Assembly (NCBI GenBank): GCA_045546975.1
Contig: JAZQDV010000010.1
Span: 62,001-126,000, forward strand
Source of the DNA: SIG480 sp045546975
GTDB taxonomy: Bacteria > Bacillota > Clostridia > Oscillospirales > JAAYXM01
DNA length: 64,000 nt
Reading direction: 5' to 3'
Shown here piece after piece: positions 52,193-60,893 of this stretch; within the stretch, counting starts at the first letter, position 1, and the number at the start of each line of letters is the position of its first letter. The position numbers and the translations under genes were made by a program. Under the pieces are notes generated by a model that saw nothing but the letters and a program-made list of their open reading frames with translations, was not told where the DNA came from and did not search any database.

Positions 52193-54493
52193 ATGGCAAT
52201 AAAGTACGGAAAAAAACAACACAGAAAAAACAATATTTTATATACGATAATAGCAGCAATTCTTTTGTGTATAGTATTTTTGACTATGGTCAGTTATTTT
52301 TACTATGCGGCAGAAGATGAGGCATATGAAAATTTGCATATGCAGACCAAGCAAATTAAAGACGATATGGAGCTTCAGCTATTATCCGACCGTGAAAATC
52401 TTGCTACTATGGCAAATTTTGCAGCAAAGCTTTATTCGGACGGCGAGAGCTTTGATTTGATGTTTAACTCCTTTAAACCCATTGGTCTTATTGAAAATAT
52501 AGGAATACTGATGCCGGATAATACTTTTATAACAAAGGCGGGAACATTGAACCTTAATGGACAAATATCCTTTGATGAGGAAGCCGCAAAAGGTGAATAC
52601 ATAAGCGGACGTGTAAAAGACCTCACAAGGGACAACTATGAAATCATAAGAAGTGCTGTTCCCATCAAAGTAAACGGAAACGCTGTCGGTATTTTATACG
52701 GCGTTATAAAGCTTGATGTTATCGGCGAAAAATACAACAATATGGCAAAAGAGCTTGACGCACAGCTCTTCGTTTATGATAAAGAAACAGGAAATCTTGT
52801 TATCGACACCATTAATGACAAACTTGGAAATATTTCTTTCTTAGAAAACAGAGAATATCGTGATGGCTATTCCTATGAGCAAATGATAAATAGCGAAAAG
52901 GGTTATACTTCTTTCCAATCCGTGCTTAAAGATGAAGAACTTTATGTTCATTTTTCTACACTTGAAGGAATTGACTGGAAGATAACTCTTGCAAGGTATG
53001 AGTCTCAGGTTTTTGCAAAAACGCACATTATATCTAACCTACTCCTTGCTTCATTTATCACAATATTACTCATCATGGCTTTGTATATTGTGATTTTGAT
53101 GCGCGGCGAAAAACAAAGAAGCTTTGCGACAGCCTGTGCATCAAAAATCAGGAAATTGCTTTTAGAGATAAATCAGCAGCAGAATAATGTTTCCGAGTCT
53201 TTAAGAGAGATTGCTACCTTTGCAAAATCTCGGTCTGCGGTATTCTTTGATGCTGACGGAGAAGATTACAATTTTGCTATGCCTGCCAGTTTAGAAGAAA
53301 TCCTTTCGGGTGATGACAGAAAATATTTTATATCAGAAATCCTTCGTTATGCCGCAGAACTTCACAAGGTGAATAACGCCACTGTAAACCTTATGTGCAT
53401 TACGCCAAACAACCATCTTGTAAAAACGAACCACGTTTTTTATGGTTTTCTGAAAGAGCATAAAATCACTGAGGTTTCCTTTGCAACAGTTATTGACAAA
53501 AATAATCATATCGGCATTCTTGGTGTTGTAAATTCTAAAAACAGCAGAACAGTCAGACTTCTTTTGGAAGATGTTGCAGTTTGTTTTTCCATTGCAATTT
53601 ACAACAAAAAGCACTTAAACAAAACAGTGATTGCGGCAACGACCGATTCACTCACAGGAGTTTCAAACCGTGTTACATATAAAAAAGACCTTTTGATTTT
53701 TGATGAGGAAAAACCTAAGGAATTTTCGTGCATTTATATTGATGTTAATGAGCTTCACCTTCGCAATAATAAATACGGTCATGCTGCCGGCGATGAAATG
53801 CTTTTATATATTGCCAATACCTTAAAGGAAGTATTCTACGGTCACAAGATATATCGAATGGGCGGAGATGAGTTCTTGGTATTTGCTGAAAATGCATCCC
53901 AGGATGATATAAAAAAAGGCATTGATATGCTGACTCGGCAGCTTGAGCCAATGGATTATCATGTTGCGGTTGGTATGTCATACAGAACACAGAATATGAA
54001 TACCGAAGAAATGGTGCGAGAAGCCGAGATCAGAATGTATGAAGCGAAAGCACAGTATTATCAAGCTAAAGAAACGAAGAAAGCTTTAAGTGATAATGAT
54101 AATGGGTACGTTCATACAAAGACGGGCATTTTAGAAATTGATACGATGATTTCCGTTATGAAGGAAAAATATAACGGAATATATCGTGTGGATTTGGATA
54201 CAGACAAGGCACATCGTATTTTAATGCCTGCGTACCTTGGATATAACGAAAATGAGGAACATTTTTCCGCTCTTTTAACCAAATATATAGATGATTCTGT
54301 AGCACCTGAGTTCCACAGAGCTATGATGAGCTTTTTGAATTATGATGCACTAAAAAGACAGCTTTTAGAAGGTAAAACACCAAGAATAACATATAAAAAG
54401 ACAAACGGAGATACCGTAGTGTTAAGTGTTTACAAGTTATGTAATGAGGATAGTGCCGTAAACAATACACTTTGGATTTTTGCCAGAGATTAA
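52193..54493 (+). CDS. membrane-bound diguanylate cyclase (Cache-GGDEF) with an extra C-terminal domain
   Basis: 766 residues. Membrane segments near residues 15-38 and 280-303 enclose a ~240-residue extracellular double-Cache-like sensor. A cytoplasmic linker follows, then a GGDEF domain with intact RMGGDEF motif (about 557-561), so synthesis of c-di-GMP from GTP is expected. The RxxD inhibitory site normally just upstream is FYGH, so product inhibition is probably absent. About 120 residues after the GGDEF domain (from IDTMISVMKEKYNGIYRVD) look like a degenerate PAS-type domain. It directly precedes the c-di-GMP riboswitch operon. Confidence 0.9.
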   Translation: MAIKYGKKQHRKNNILYTIIAAILLCIVFLTMVSYFYYAAEDEAYENLHMQTKQIKDDMELQLLSDRENLATMANFAAKLYSDGESFDLMFNSFKPIGLIENIGILMPDNTFITKAGTLNLNGQISFDEEAAKGEYISGRVKDLTRDNYEIIRSAVPIKVNGNAVGILYGVIKLDVIGEKYNNMAKELDAQLFVYDKETGNLVIDTINDKLGNISFLENREYRDGYSYEQMINSEKGYTSFQSVLKDEELYVHFSTLEGIDWKITLARYESQVFAKTHIISNLLLASFITILLIMALYIVILMRGEKQRSFATACASKIRKLLLEINQQQNNVSESLREIATFAKSRSAVFFDADGEDYNFAMPASLEEILSGDDRKYFISEILRYAAELHKVNNATVNLMCITPNNHLVKTNHVFYGFLKEHKITEVSFATVIDKNNHIGILGVVNSKNSRTVRLLLEDVAVCFSIAIYNKKHLNKTVIAATTDSLTGVSNRVTYKKDLLIFDEEKPKEFSCIYIDVNELHLRNNKYGHAAGDEMLLYIANTLKEVFYGHKIYRMGGDEFLVFAENASQDDIKKGIDMLTRQLEPMDYHVAVGMSYRTQNMNTEEMVREAEIRMYEAKAQYYQAKETKKALSDNDNGYVHTKTGILEIDTMISVMKEKYNGIYRVDLDTDKAHRILMPAYLGYNENEEHFSALLTKYIDDSVAPEFHRAMMSFLNYDALKRQLLEGKTPRITYKKTNGDTVVLSVYKLCNEDSAVNNTLWIFARD

Positions 54494-54501
54494 AAAGTTG
54501 T

Positions 54502-54530
54502 TTGACAAATTCAGTTCATTGTGGTAAACT
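54502..54530 (+). promoter_or_regulatory. promoter of the c-di-GMP riboswitch operon
   Basis: TTGACA (54502-54507), 17 bases, TAAACT (54525-54530). A transcript starting near 54537 would begin just before the aptamer. Confidence 0.82.
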
Positions 54531-54541
54531 AACAGAAGTTT

Positions 54542-54618
54542 AATATTTAGCAAAATCGGTGAAAGCCGGTGACGCAAAGCAAAGAGGCTAAGGTTTTATA
54601 CTATGCCAGTCCAGCTGC
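54542..54618 (+). ncRNA. class I c-di-GMP riboswitch (GEMM)
   Basis: Hallmarks in order: hairpin AUCGGU-GAAA-GCCGGU (54555-54570) with GNRA tetraloop, the invariant GACGCAAAGC (54571-54580), and a second hairpin GGCUAAG...UAUGCC (54586-54607) carrying the CUAAG/UAUG tetraloop receptor, then AGUCC. These are the conserved elements of the c-di-GMP-I aptamer. P1 can form from AUUUAGC (54545-54551) with GCUG(C)AAU (54614-54621). Lies between the promoter and an intrinsic terminator upstream of the VTC gene. Confidence 0.93.
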
Positions 54619-54668
54619 AATGATAAAGGTCTTTTTTGGGACTTTCTGTTATTGCAGCTTTTCTTTTT
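54613..54668 (+). terminator. riboswitch-controlled terminator
   Basis: AGCTGCAAT (54613-54621) pairs with ATTGCAGCT (54651-54659), with inner pairs between AAAGGTC and GGACTTT, then TTTTCTTTTT. Its 5' arm overlaps the proposed P1 3' strand, so aptamer folding and termination should exclude each other. Confidence 0.85.
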
Positions 54669-54684
54669 GCAAGAGGGGATTTTT

Positions 54685-55377
54685 ATGAATGTTGTAACAA
54701 GAGAAGAAAAGAAGTTCTTAATAAATATTGATGAGTTTCGTTCTAAATCTCATTATCTCGATATGCTTATGATACAAGATGAGCATAACGGAACAGACGG
54801 CTACATCATACGCTCACTCTATTTTGACACAATTTACGATGACGATTTCTTTGAAAAGCTTGAAGGTGTTGAAACAAGGCGCAAAATACGGCTTAGAATT
54901 TATGACCCAAAGCACGATTTTGCAATGCTTGAAATGAAGCAAAAGCAGGGGGACAATCAGAAAAAGCGTTCCCTTCGTATGACAAAAGCCGACGCCGAGG
55001 ATTTAATAAAAGGAAAATATGAAGTGCTTTTAAAATATGAAGAGGATTTTGCAAAAGAGTGCTACGGACTTATGCACTACAGGTGCTATCGCCCGAAAAC
55101 CATTGTTCAGTACAACAGAAAGGCATATATTGCAAAGGAAAATAAAATCAGAATTACCTTTGACAATAACATTGTGGCATCGGAAACCAATTTTGATTTA
55201 TTTTCTGAAAATCTTGTAATGTATCCTGTTTTAGATAAGTTTAATGTGGTGCTTGAGGTAAAGTTCAACGGATTTTTGCTCGATTACATCAGGCAATTTA
55301 TAAACAGCATCAACAAAAGTGAGCTGTCGGTAAGTAAATATGCACTCGCAAGACAGCAAAGCTATGATGAAATATGA
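54685..55377 (+). CDS. VTC-domain (polyphosphate polymerase-like) protein
   Basis: 230 residues of the triphosphate-tunnel family VTC domain. Tunnel-lining basic and acidic residues are spread as expected: TREEKKFLI, YIIRSLYFD, RRKIRLRIYD, LEMKQKQGDNQKKR, VQYNRKAYIA and VLEVKFNGFLLDYI. In yeast the domain polymerises polyphosphate; bacterial stand-alone versions beside DUF4956 and CotH have no settled function. No SPX or membrane part. ATG 54685 follows AGAGGGG; a frame start at 54652 lies inside the terminator and is rejected. Confidence 0.88.
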   Translation: MNVVTREEKKFLINIDEFRSKSHYLDMLMIQDEHNGTDGYIIRSLYFDTIYDDDFFEKLEGVETRRKIRLRIYDPKHDFAMLEMKQKQGDNQKKRSLRMTKADAEDLIKGKYEVLLKYEEDFAKECYGLMHYRCYRPKTIVQYNRKAYIAKENKIRITFDNNIVASETNFDLFSENLVMYPVLDKFNVVLEVKFNGFLLDYIRQFINSINKSELSVSKYALARQQSYDEI

Positions 55378-55395
55378 GAAAAGGAGTTTTTGAAA

Positions 55396-56076
55396 ATGAG
55401 AAGTCAGATTTTTAATCTTATCAAAGACCAGTCAACTCTCTCGTGGGAGCAGATTGCAGCAAATATTTTAGTTTCTGGTATTCTGGGATTTTTAATTTTT
55501 ATATCCTATATGATTTCACACCGCGGAACGATTTACAGTAAAAAGTTTAATGTATCACTTGTTGTTTTAACAGTTCTTACCTCAATGGTTATGACGGTTA
55601 TCGGAAATAACGTAGCACTTTCCCTTGGTATGGTCGGTGCTCTCTCCATTGTTCGTTTCAGGACGGCAATTAAGGATTCAAGAGATACCGTTTACATATT
55701 CTGGACAATTATTGTAGGTATTTGCTGCGGTGTGGGTGACTTTATCGTTGCAGGTATAGGAAGCGGATTTGTGTTTATCCTTTTTCTCATATTGGGTGCA
55801 ATCAAGAATAATAACCGCATGCTTGTAATCATCAGGGGTAACCGTACCAAAGAGGCACAAATTCAGGCTGTTATGTATAAATTTTTTGGAGCAAAAGCGG
55901 TCTTAAGAGTGAAAAACTCAACAACAGAATCTATTGAATTTATATACGAAATTACTGCAAAGCTTCTTTCTCAGGCAGAAAGGAAAAACAACATTGGTAT
56001 CTGCGATGAGATTTATAAAATCGGTAACATCGAATATGTTAATACCGTTATGCAGAATGACGAGATTTCAAATTAA
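55396..56076 (+). CDS. DUF4956 membrane protein
   Basis: About 226 residues with four or so membrane segments in the first 150 (from EQIAANILVSGILGFLIF), the DUF4956 core ALSLGMVGALSIVRFRTAIKD, and a soluble C-terminal ~80-residue domain (IIRGNRTKEAQIQAVMYKFFG). Constant neighbour of VTC-domain genes in many bacteria, so probably its membrane partner. ATG 55396 with AAGGAG 9 bases upstream is preferred over TTG 55390. Confidence 0.87.
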   Translation: MRSQIFNLIKDQSTLSWEQIAANILVSGILGFLIFISYMISHRGTIYSKKFNVSLVVLTVLTSMVMTVIGNNVALSLGMVGALSIVRFRTAIKDSRDTVYIFWTIIVGICCGVGDFIVAGIGSGFVFILFLILGAIKNNNRMLVIIRGNRTKEAQIQAVMYKFFGAKAVLRVKNSTTESIEFIYEITAKLLSQAERKNNIGICDEIYKIGNIEYVNTVMQNDEISN

Positions 56077-56110
56077 ACCTATTAACTGACCGCAAAAGGA
56101 GGTGCCGGGG

Positions 56111-57592
56111 TTGAAATATAAAATAATAGGAATATCTGTTACAGCCTTGGTGCTGATAACGGTACTTTGTATAAGTTTTATTATGCCGGAAGATAACGGT
56201 GCAAGATATATAGAGCATATTATGGCAGAAGAAAAAGAGGTGTGCAAAACGCACACGAACGACTCTATTTGCACGCACTTGCCCATTGTAAGTATCAATA
56301 CAAACGGAACGGAAATTCCTGGAAAGCCCATTTACGATGAGGAGTATAATGTTATAGATTATACTCTAGCAGCAGATGGGACTACAACCATAAGAGCATC
56401 GCTTGATGTAATCGACAACAAGCAGGAATATAATCATCTTTCGGATAATGCAAAAAGTATGGGCGAAGTTATGATCAGAGTAAGAGGACATTCGTCAAGA
56501 AGGTTTGAAAAGCCCAACTATTTTATAAGATTTGTAAGTGCTGACGACACAAATAATCCGCAGGAATTTCTTGGAATGGATGCGCATCACGAGTGGGCGC
56601 TGCATGGTCCTTTTCTTGATAAAACGCTTATACGTAATTATATGTGGTATAACATTTCGGGCGAAATTATGGAGTATAGCCCGAATGTGCGATTTTTTGA
56701 GCTTGTATTAAATGGTGAATACAGAGGTCTTTATCTTGCAACAGAAATGATAACTGCCGGAAAAGAAGGTTCAAGACTGAATCTTCAGGTAAACAAGAAA
56801 GATAATACATTTTCAGGTTATGCTCTTCGCCTCGATTGGGGTGATACCGAAGAAGAAAACAAGCTCTATCCTTTTACTAACTATACAACCCGTGCAAAAA
56901 CCCAGCATGAGCTTGTTTATCCCGGTGCTAAAAATATTACACCTGAGCTTAAAGAGGCAATAAAAAATGAGTTTTCATTATTTGAAAAAACGCTTTATTC
57001 CTATGACTACAACAACGAGAAGTATGGATACAAGAATTACATTGATATAGATTCATTTGTTGACTATTTTTTAATTAATGAATTCACCTGTAATTATGAT
57101 GCAGGATCTCTTTCAACATACATATACAAGGACATAGACGGCAAGTACAAAATGTGTGTATGGGACTTTAACTCTGCTCTTGATGCCTATCAGGAGAGCG
57201 CAATGCCAACAGATGAGTTCAGGCTGAACTCGGGGCTGTGGTATCAAATGCTTTTTATGGACTCAGATTTTACAGATAGGGTTATTACAAGATACTACGA
57301 GCTTAGAAAAACAGTTTTCAGCGAAGAATACTTATTTGGATTTATTGATGATACCATAGAGTATTTAGGCACTGCGGTGGACAGAAATTACGAAAGGTGG
57401 GGTTACACCTTCAATCAGGAGTATGACCTTATGCATCCTACCGAGAGAAATCCAAGAAATTATGATGAAGCAATTTCACAGATGAAGGATTTTATTACCA
57501 AACGAATTGCATTTATGGATGAAAATATCGAATCACTTCGTCAAAATAGCGCAGAATCAAAAACGAAAAAATATAACGAAGTATCAGATTAA
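56111..57592 (+). CDS. CotH kinase-like protein, membrane-anchored
   Basis: About 493 residues. An N-terminal hydrophobic anchor (IIGISVTALVLITVLCISFI), an extracytoplasmic lead, then a CotH domain: RVRGHSSRRFEKPNYFIRF, EWALHGPFLDKTLIRNYMWY, ELVLNGEYRGLYLATEMI and MCVWDFNSALDAY, whose Asp is a catalytic metal ligand. CotH proteins are atypical kinases that phosphorylate spore-coat and surface proteins; the substrate here is unknown. TTG 56111 is preferred to GTG 56102, because AAAGGAGG then has normal spacing. Confidence 0.88.
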   Translation: MKYKIIGISVTALVLITVLCISFIMPEDNGARYIEHIMAEEKEVCKTHTNDSICTHLPIVSINTNGTEIPGKPIYDEEYNVIDYTLAADGTTTIRASLDVIDNKQEYNHLSDNAKSMGEVMIRVRGHSSRRFEKPNYFIRFVSADDTNNPQEFLGMDAHHEWALHGPFLDKTLIRNYMWYNISGEIMEYSPNVRFFELVLNGEYRGLYLATEMITAGKEGSRLNLQVNKKDNTFSGYALRLDWGDTEEENKLYPFTNYTTRAKTQHELVYPGAKNITPELKEAIKNEFSLFEKTLYSYDYNNEKYGYKNYIDIDSFVDYFLINEFTCNYDAGSLSTYIYKDIDGKYKMCVWDFNSALDAYQESAMPTDEFRLNSGLWYQMLFMDSDFTDRVITRYYELRKTVFSEEYLFGFIDDTIEYLGTAVDRNYERWGYTFNQEYDLMHPTERNPRNYDEAISQMKDFITKRIAFMDENIESLRQNSAESKTKKYNEVSD

Positions 57593-57612
57593 AGAAAAAG
57601 GAGGTACAGGTT

Positions 57613-59784
57613 TTGAAAAAATATATTATAACAGTAGTTTCTATTATACTTGTGCTTCTTGTATTTGATTGGTTATACTTTTATGAAGGTATGTATTTTG
57701 ATTTTGGAAAAGAAAAGCCCACAGAATATTTTATGAAGGTAGACGGCGAAGAAATATATATGAAAAACGGGGACACGTTTACTCCTTATGAAATTCGTGG
57801 CGTAAATTTAGGCTCTGGACTTCCCGGCGAGTGGGCAACCTCATTCGCTATTGACAAAGAAACATATTTAAGATGGTTTGGATACATACAGGAAATGGGC
57901 GCAAACACCATTCGTGTTTACACAATCCAAAGCGACACCTTCTATGATGCGTTCTATGAATATAACAAAGATAACAAAAATCCTCTTTATATGCTTCACG
58001 GCGTTTGGGTGAATGACTATGTGTTGAATTCCCACAGAGATGCATACAGCAAGGACTTTTATGATACATTTTTAGAACACAATAAAATAATGGTTGATGT
58101 TATTCACGGAAACAGAAAACTCAATTTAGGCAGAGTTGCAAGTGCAGGTCATGGAACATATAAAAAAGATATATCAGATTGGGTAATCGGATATATCTTA
58201 GGCGTTGAGTGGGACGACTCAACGGTCAGCTATACCGACGATTTATATAAAGATAAAGAGAGTTATTCATCTTATAGTGGGAAGTATATGTATACTTCCC
58301 CTGAGGCTACTCCTTTTGAAACAATGCTTACTATGGTGGGCGATAAAACCATTGAATATGAAACTAAGCGATATGGCGAGCAAAGACTTTTGGCGTTTTC
58401 CAACTGGCCTACAACTGACCCTTTCGAGTATCCCAAAATAATCACTGATTTCTTTATGAAATGTGCACGGGTTGATGTGGAGCATATAAAGACTACGGAT
58501 GCATTTTTATCCGGTCAGTTTGTGTCCTATCACGTTTACCCCTACTATCCGTATTATTTGAGCTTTTCCGAGGATTGGTCTGTGTTTGGAATTGAATCAA
58601 AAGACTCGTTCCGTGACGAACAAGGTAGAGTAAATGCATACAGAGCTTATCTGACAATGCTTAACAACCATCACACAATGCCTGTAGTAATATCGGAGTT
58701 TGGTGTGTCTACCGGCAGAGGTATGGCTCAGGTTGATAAAGACACCGGCAGAAATCAGGGTAACACTTCGGAGCGGGCACAAGGACAGGCTCTTGTTGAT
58801 TGTTGGAAAGACATTAAAACATCCGGTTGCAACGGCGGTTGTGTATTTACCTGGCAGGATGAATGGTTCAAAAGAACCTGGAACACAATGCATGCAGTAA
58901 ACTTAACTCGTACAGCATATTGGTCAGACTACCAGACAAATGAACAATATTTCGGACTTTTATCCTTTGACCCGGGAAAAGAAAAATCTGTATGTTATGT
59001 GGATGGCGATGTATCCGAATGGACAGAAAAAGATATGGTTCAAAGCGGAAATACAGAGCTTTCGGTTAAATATGACGAGAAGTTTATGTATTTTCTCGTA
59101 AAGAAGGACGGACTTGATTTTGAAAACGAGGTTTTATATATTCCTCTTGATGTTACCTCGAAAACAGGCAGTAATTACTGCAAAAACTTTGATGTAAAAT
59201 TCGATAGAGATGCGGATTTTGTTATTGTGCTTGACGGAAAGGATAATAGCCGTATTATGGTGCAAGAGCGTTATGATGCACTTCGCTCCACATATTCAAA
59301 GGATATTTATAAGTTTGACACTTACTTTAAAAATAATATCCCAGAAAAAAATTCGCCAAAGTTTGTAACGATTGAACTGATACTTCGTACTGCGATAGCA
59401 CTTTCTCCTGAAACAAAAGAAACGGTTGCGGAGTCTTACGAAACAGGAAAGCTTTTATATGGTAATGCAAATCCTGAAAGTAAAGAATTTAATTCTTTAG
59501 CAGACTTTTGTTCGAGCGGAGATTATATTGAAATCAAGCTTCCGTGGCAGATAATGAATTTTGCAGATCCGTCAAAGATGGAAATTCACGATGACTACTA
59601 TGACGGAAACTATGGAATTGAATATATAGACATTGACAAAATGTATGCAGGAATTGGTATGGGAGACAAAAGAATTGAACTTGACGAGATTAAGCTTCAA
59701 GGTTGGGGCAACAAGGTAACATATCACGAAAGGCTCAAACAATCATATTACATAATGCAAGGGTTATGGAAAGGGTGTGAGTAA
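57613..59784 (+). CDS. membrane-anchored glycoside-hydrolase-like protein with C-terminal sugar-binding-like domain
   Basis: 723 residues. Membrane anchor at residues 4-22. A TIM-barrel-like domain (about 60-450) resembles GH2/GH5-type enzymes: GVNLGSGLPGEW, ANTIRVYTI, Glu199 in ILGVEWD and Glu362 in VISEFGVSTGRG, the usual acid/base and nucleophile positions. A C-terminal beta-sandwich-like part (from VDGDVSEWTEKDMVQ, about residue 460) looks like a CBM9/DOMON-type binding domain. It may trim or transfer the nascent polymer. TTG start after AAAGGAGG. Substrate unknown. Confidence 0.8.
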   Translation: MKKYIITVVSIILVLLVFDWLYFYEGMYFDFGKEKPTEYFMKVDGEEIYMKNGDTFTPYEIRGVNLGSGLPGEWATSFAIDKETYLRWFGYIQEMGANTIRVYTIQSDTFYDAFYEYNKDNKNPLYMLHGVWVNDYVLNSHRDAYSKDFYDTFLEHNKIMVDVIHGNRKLNLGRVASAGHGTYKKDISDWVIGYILGVEWDDSTVSYTDDLYKDKESYSSYSGKYMYTSPEATPFETMLTMVGDKTIEYETKRYGEQRLLAFSNWPTTDPFEYPKIITDFFMKCARVDVEHIKTTDAFLSGQFVSYHVYPYYPYYLSFSEDWSVFGIESKDSFRDEQGRVNAYRAYLTMLNNHHTMPVVISEFGVSTGRGMAQVDKDTGRNQGNTSERAQGQALVDCWKDIKTSGCNGGCVFTWQDEWFKRTWNTMHAVNLTRTAYWSDYQTNEQYFGLLSFDPGKEKSVCYVDGDVSEWTEKDMVQSGNTELSVKYDEKFMYFLVKKDGLDFENEVLYIPLDVTSKTGSNYCKNFDVKFDRDADFVIVLDGKDNSRIMVQERYDALRSTYSKDIYKFDTYFKNNIPEKNSPKFVTIELILRTAIALSPETKETVAESYETGKLLYGNANPESKEFNSLADFCSSGDYIEIKLPWQIMNFADPSKMEIHDDYYDGNYGIEYIDIDKMYAGIGMGDKRIELDEIKLQGWGNKVTYHERLKQSYYIMQGLWKGCE

Positions 59785-59786
59785 AA

Positions 59787-60893
59787 ATGAGAATAGAGAT
59801 TATGATTTATGTTTATATCGCAATATGCATCAGCATGATAGCATTTAACATAGTCTATGTTTTTGTTTTGCGTCACCGTGAGAAAGCACTCAGCAATAAT
59901 TCTCAAAAACTCAAAAAAATCATTTGTGACCAGATAGAAGTTATCAAAACCGGAAAAGAAATCTCAGAAAAACATATAAAATATCTTTGCAAAAAGCTTG
60001 ACAGAACCGCCGGAATTACGGCATTTGACAGAGCACTTGAAAGTGTTTTTGAAAAAGAGCCTGATATGGCACAGAAATATCTTGTTGAAACATTTTATGT
60101 ATTTGAATATCTTACTCATCGTTACATAAGCAAGGATACCATAAAAATTGCATATTTTCCTTACATACTTCACAAATACAACATACTAAAGCATTATGAT
60201 AGTGAAAAAGTGCTTGATGCTCTTTTGGATCTTTTAAGGTCTGTAAATGTATATTGCAGAGAAAATACCTTGAAAGCACTTTACAGCATGCAAAGACCTG
60301 ATGTTGTTGTGGCATCCTTAAAAATCATAGACAAAAACTTATCCTTCCATCACTCAAAGCTTATTTGTGACGGACTTTTGAATTACACTGGGGATAAAGA
60401 AAGCTTAAAAGATGTGCTTTTTGAGAGCTTTAATGCATATTCCACCGGAATGCAGCTTAATATTTTGAATTACTTCCGTTTTGGCAATATACGCTGTGAT
60501 AAAGAAATGCTGGAGCTTTTATCAAACGAAAAGGCAGATAGCGAGCTTCGTTTTGCAGCTATTCGATACTTTGAAAAATTCCCGATTAAGGAAGCTGAAA
60601 GCAGTATTTGGGCGATAGCGGAAAATTTGGAAGATCGCACATGGGAATATCAGGCGATTGCCTCATCTGCACTGAAATCATATCCCGGCGATGTTACTTT
60701 CAGAATATTGGTCGAAAACCTTTCAAGCTCTAACTGGCACATAAGGCAGAATAGTGCAATAAGCCTTGAAAAACTTGGATATACATATCACGATTTGATA
60801 AATGTTTTTGACGGAAACGACAGATACGCAAGAGAAATTATGCGCTACCGTCTTGATAAGAGAAATGCAGAAAAGGAGGCGGTGAAAGCATAA
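59787..60893 (+). CDS. HEAT-repeat protein with one membrane helix
   Basis: 368 residues. One N-terminal membrane segment (about 5-28), then helical pairs through to the end that look like degenerate HEAT repeats: VNVYCRENTLKALYSMQRPDVV, ADSELRFAAIRYFEKFPIKEAES, EYQAIASSALKSYPGDV and SNWHIRQNSAISLEKLGY are the clearest. Probably a cytoplasmic scaffold at the membrane for the adjacent glycosyltransferase. Overlaps that gene's start by one base (TAATG). Confidence 0.78.
   Translation: MRIEIMIYVYIAICISMIAFNIVYVFVLRHREKALSNNSQKLKKIICDQIEVIKTGKEISEKHIKYLCKKLDRTAGITAFDRALESVFEKEPDMAQKYLVETFYVFEYLTHRYISKDTIKIAYFPYILHKYNILKHYDSEKVLDALLDLLRSVNVYCRENTLKALYSMQRPDVVVASLKIIDKNLSFHHSKLICDGLLNYTGDKESLKDVLFESFNAYSTGMQLNILNYFRFGNIRCDKEMLELLSNEKADSELRFAAIRYFEKFPIKEAESSIWAIAENLEDRTWEYQAIASSALKSYPGDVTFRILVENLSSSNWHIRQNSAISLEKLGYTYHDLINVFDGNDRYAREIMRYRLDKRNAEKEAVKA

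Noticed and set aside
54652..54684. Upstream TTG start for the VTC-domain protein
   Set aside because: It lies inside the terminator stem; ATG 54685 has a proper AGAGGGG site.
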